Shown here: in pieces, positions 4,848 to 5,400 of the stretch | How positions within the stretch are numbered: position 1 is the first letter of the stretch | Layout: the number at the start of each line of letters is the position of its first letter | Assembly: GCA_021812735.1 (NCBI GenBank) | Contig: JAKAMV010000707.1 | Location: 1 to 5,400 of the forward strand | Length of the DNA: 5,400 bases | From: Chloroflexota bacterium | Lineage (GTDB): Bacteria > Chloroflexota > Limnocylindria > Limnocylindrales > CSP1-4 | Direction of reading: 5' to 3' | Made by a program: the position numbers and the translations under genes | Notes under the pieces: generated by a model | Database searches by the model: none | What the model was told of the DNA's origin: nothing | The model's input: the letters and a program-made list of their open reading frames with translations, nothing else

Positions 4848-5400
4848 ATGGCCGGCTTCCGGGACGCTCGCCGCAGGGTGGACACGTCCGGGGAGGCCGC
4901 GCATGCTCGCCCGGTGAACGCGCAGGAGCATGAACTGGCGCTGGAGCCGGATGGGCCCCACGACCGCACGGGGGATGCGGCGCCGGATCAGGGGCCGGGC
5001 CAAGCGCCGGATGCGGCACCGGCTCGGAGGCCGGAGCAGCCGCAGGACCATGGGCGGGCGCAGGCAGAGGCGCAGTCCGCCGGACACGATGCGCGGCCCC
5101 GGATCCGGGCGCAGGCGCAGGCCCAGCCCCCCGGTCACGATGCAAGGGTGCGTCTCGCCCGCCGCGCGGAGGCCGGGCTGCTGGCGCTGCTCCTGGTCGA
5201 CCTGTTGCTGGTGTCTCTCGGCCACGCCCCCGGCCCGTTCGGCGTCGCCGGGCTGGTGCTGGCCGCGACCCTCGCGGGCACGGCCGTCATGGAGCGCCGC
5301 GCGATCGACCTCGCCGCGGCCAGGAACGCGGCGAGCGAGGCGACGCTCACCCGGATGCTCCGCGGCCTGTCGCGGTCCGATTCGCCCGACGCCACCGTCG
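4848..5400 (+). CDS. Membrane-anchored protein, N-terminal part, possibly a GAF-type signalling protein (runs off right edge)
   Basis: This frame stays open from ATG 4848 to the window end (184 complete codons). Residues 1-100 are low-complexity, rich in Pro, Ala, Gln, Asp and Arg, with a repeated GHDAR and a QAQAQ stretch, and are probably disordered. A basic segment (VRLARR, 101-106) precedes two hydrophobic helices, about 110-125 (GLLALLLVDLLLVSLG) and about 131-148 (FGVAGLVLAATLAGTAVM). They are joined by the short turn HAPGP, so both ends should lie in the cytosol. The next stretch, about 149-184 (ERRAIDLAAARNAASEATLTRMLRGLSRSDSPDATV), looks like the amphipathic linker and first helix that often lead into a GAF domain in histidine kinases or GGDEF proteins. 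That domain itself lies beyond the window, so the function is not established. The strong ribosome site and the 21-base gap place it in one operon with the cyclase. Confidence 0.72.
   Translation, partial: MAGFRDARRRVDTSGEAAHARPVNAQEHELALEPDGPHDRTGDAAPDQGPGQAPDAAPARRPEQPQDHGRAQAEAQSAGHDARPRIRAQAQAQPPGHDARVRLARRAEAGLLALLLVDLLLVSLGHAPGPFGVAGLVLAATLAGTAVMERRAIDLAAARNAASEATLTRMLRGLSRSDSPDATV
4974..5147 (+). repeat. Degenerate GC repeats encoding the low-complexity N-terminus
   Basis: Short motifs recur here: GCGCCGGAT (near 4980 and 5004), GATGCGGC(G/A)CCGG, CGCAGGCGCAGGC, and CCGG(A/T)CACGATGC near 5080 and 5131. The last encodes the repeated GHDAR peptide, and the two occurrences are 51 bases (17 codons) apart, so that repeat keeps the frame. 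This suggests expansion by in-frame duplication, giving a flexible cytosolic N-terminal extension before the membrane hairpin. Confidence 0.45.

Noticed and set aside
2154..5225. A very long open frame on the minus strand (about 1,000 codons) opposite the cyclase gene
   Set aside because: It mirrors the high-GC codon pattern of the plus-strand gene. Its product is Arg/Gly/His/Gln-rich with no recognisable motif, while the plus strand has clear GAF and GGDEF motifs.
1..5400. Insertion sequences, tRNA or rRNA genes, prophage or defence genes
   Set aside because: No transposase motifs, terminal inverted repeats with target duplications, tRNA-like cloverleaf or rRNA core sequences were seen on either strand.

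Overview
The window is very GC-rich throughout, third codon positions are nearly all G or C, and both annotated operons use GTG as well as ATG starts. Together with the gene types (a PRC-barrel/MgtE_N/CBS protein beside an Nramp transporter, and a multi-GAF diguanylate cyclase), this suggests a high-GC bacterium of the Chloroflexota or Actinomycetota type. That assignment is an inference, because no rRNA or other marker gene is present.

Layout: positions 1-1954 hold a leftward (minus-strand) metal-transport operon. It has a clear sigma70-like promoter (1926-1954) and a long, hairpin-filled untranslated leader (about 1919-1624). Next come a soluble PRC-barrel/MgtE_N/CBS protein (355-1623) and, after a 57-base gap, the N-terminal part of an Nramp-family transporter that runs off the left edge. 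The transporter's TM1 metal-site motif is DAGG instead of the canonical DPGN. This resembles the Nramp-related magnesium transporter subgroup, so the pair may be a Mg2+ uptake pore plus a detached cytosolic Mg2+/nucleotide sensor.

Positions 1955-2576 are a roughly 620-base gene-free stretch between the divergent operons. It contains a G-quadruplex motif, a 19-bp direct repeat, a short hairpin, a partial DtxR/IdeR-like box and an 11-bp GC repeat cluster. I see no convincing gene there.

Positions 2577-5400 hold a rightward signalling operon. A cytosolic protein with three GAF domains and a C-terminal GGDEF domain (intact active site and intact RxxD inhibitory site) probably makes cyclic di-GMP. 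It is followed 21 bases later by the start of a second protein with a low-complexity N-terminus, a two-helix membrane hairpin and the beginning of a probable cytosolic signalling region that runs off the right edge.

The most interesting material is regulatory. The leftward promoter has a perfect inverted repeat filling its -35/-10 spacer. The transcript is predicted to begin exactly at a strong hairpin and to carry several further hairpins, including two exact tandem copies with a GACA loop, before the metal-sensor gene. I do not recognise it as a known riboswitch class.
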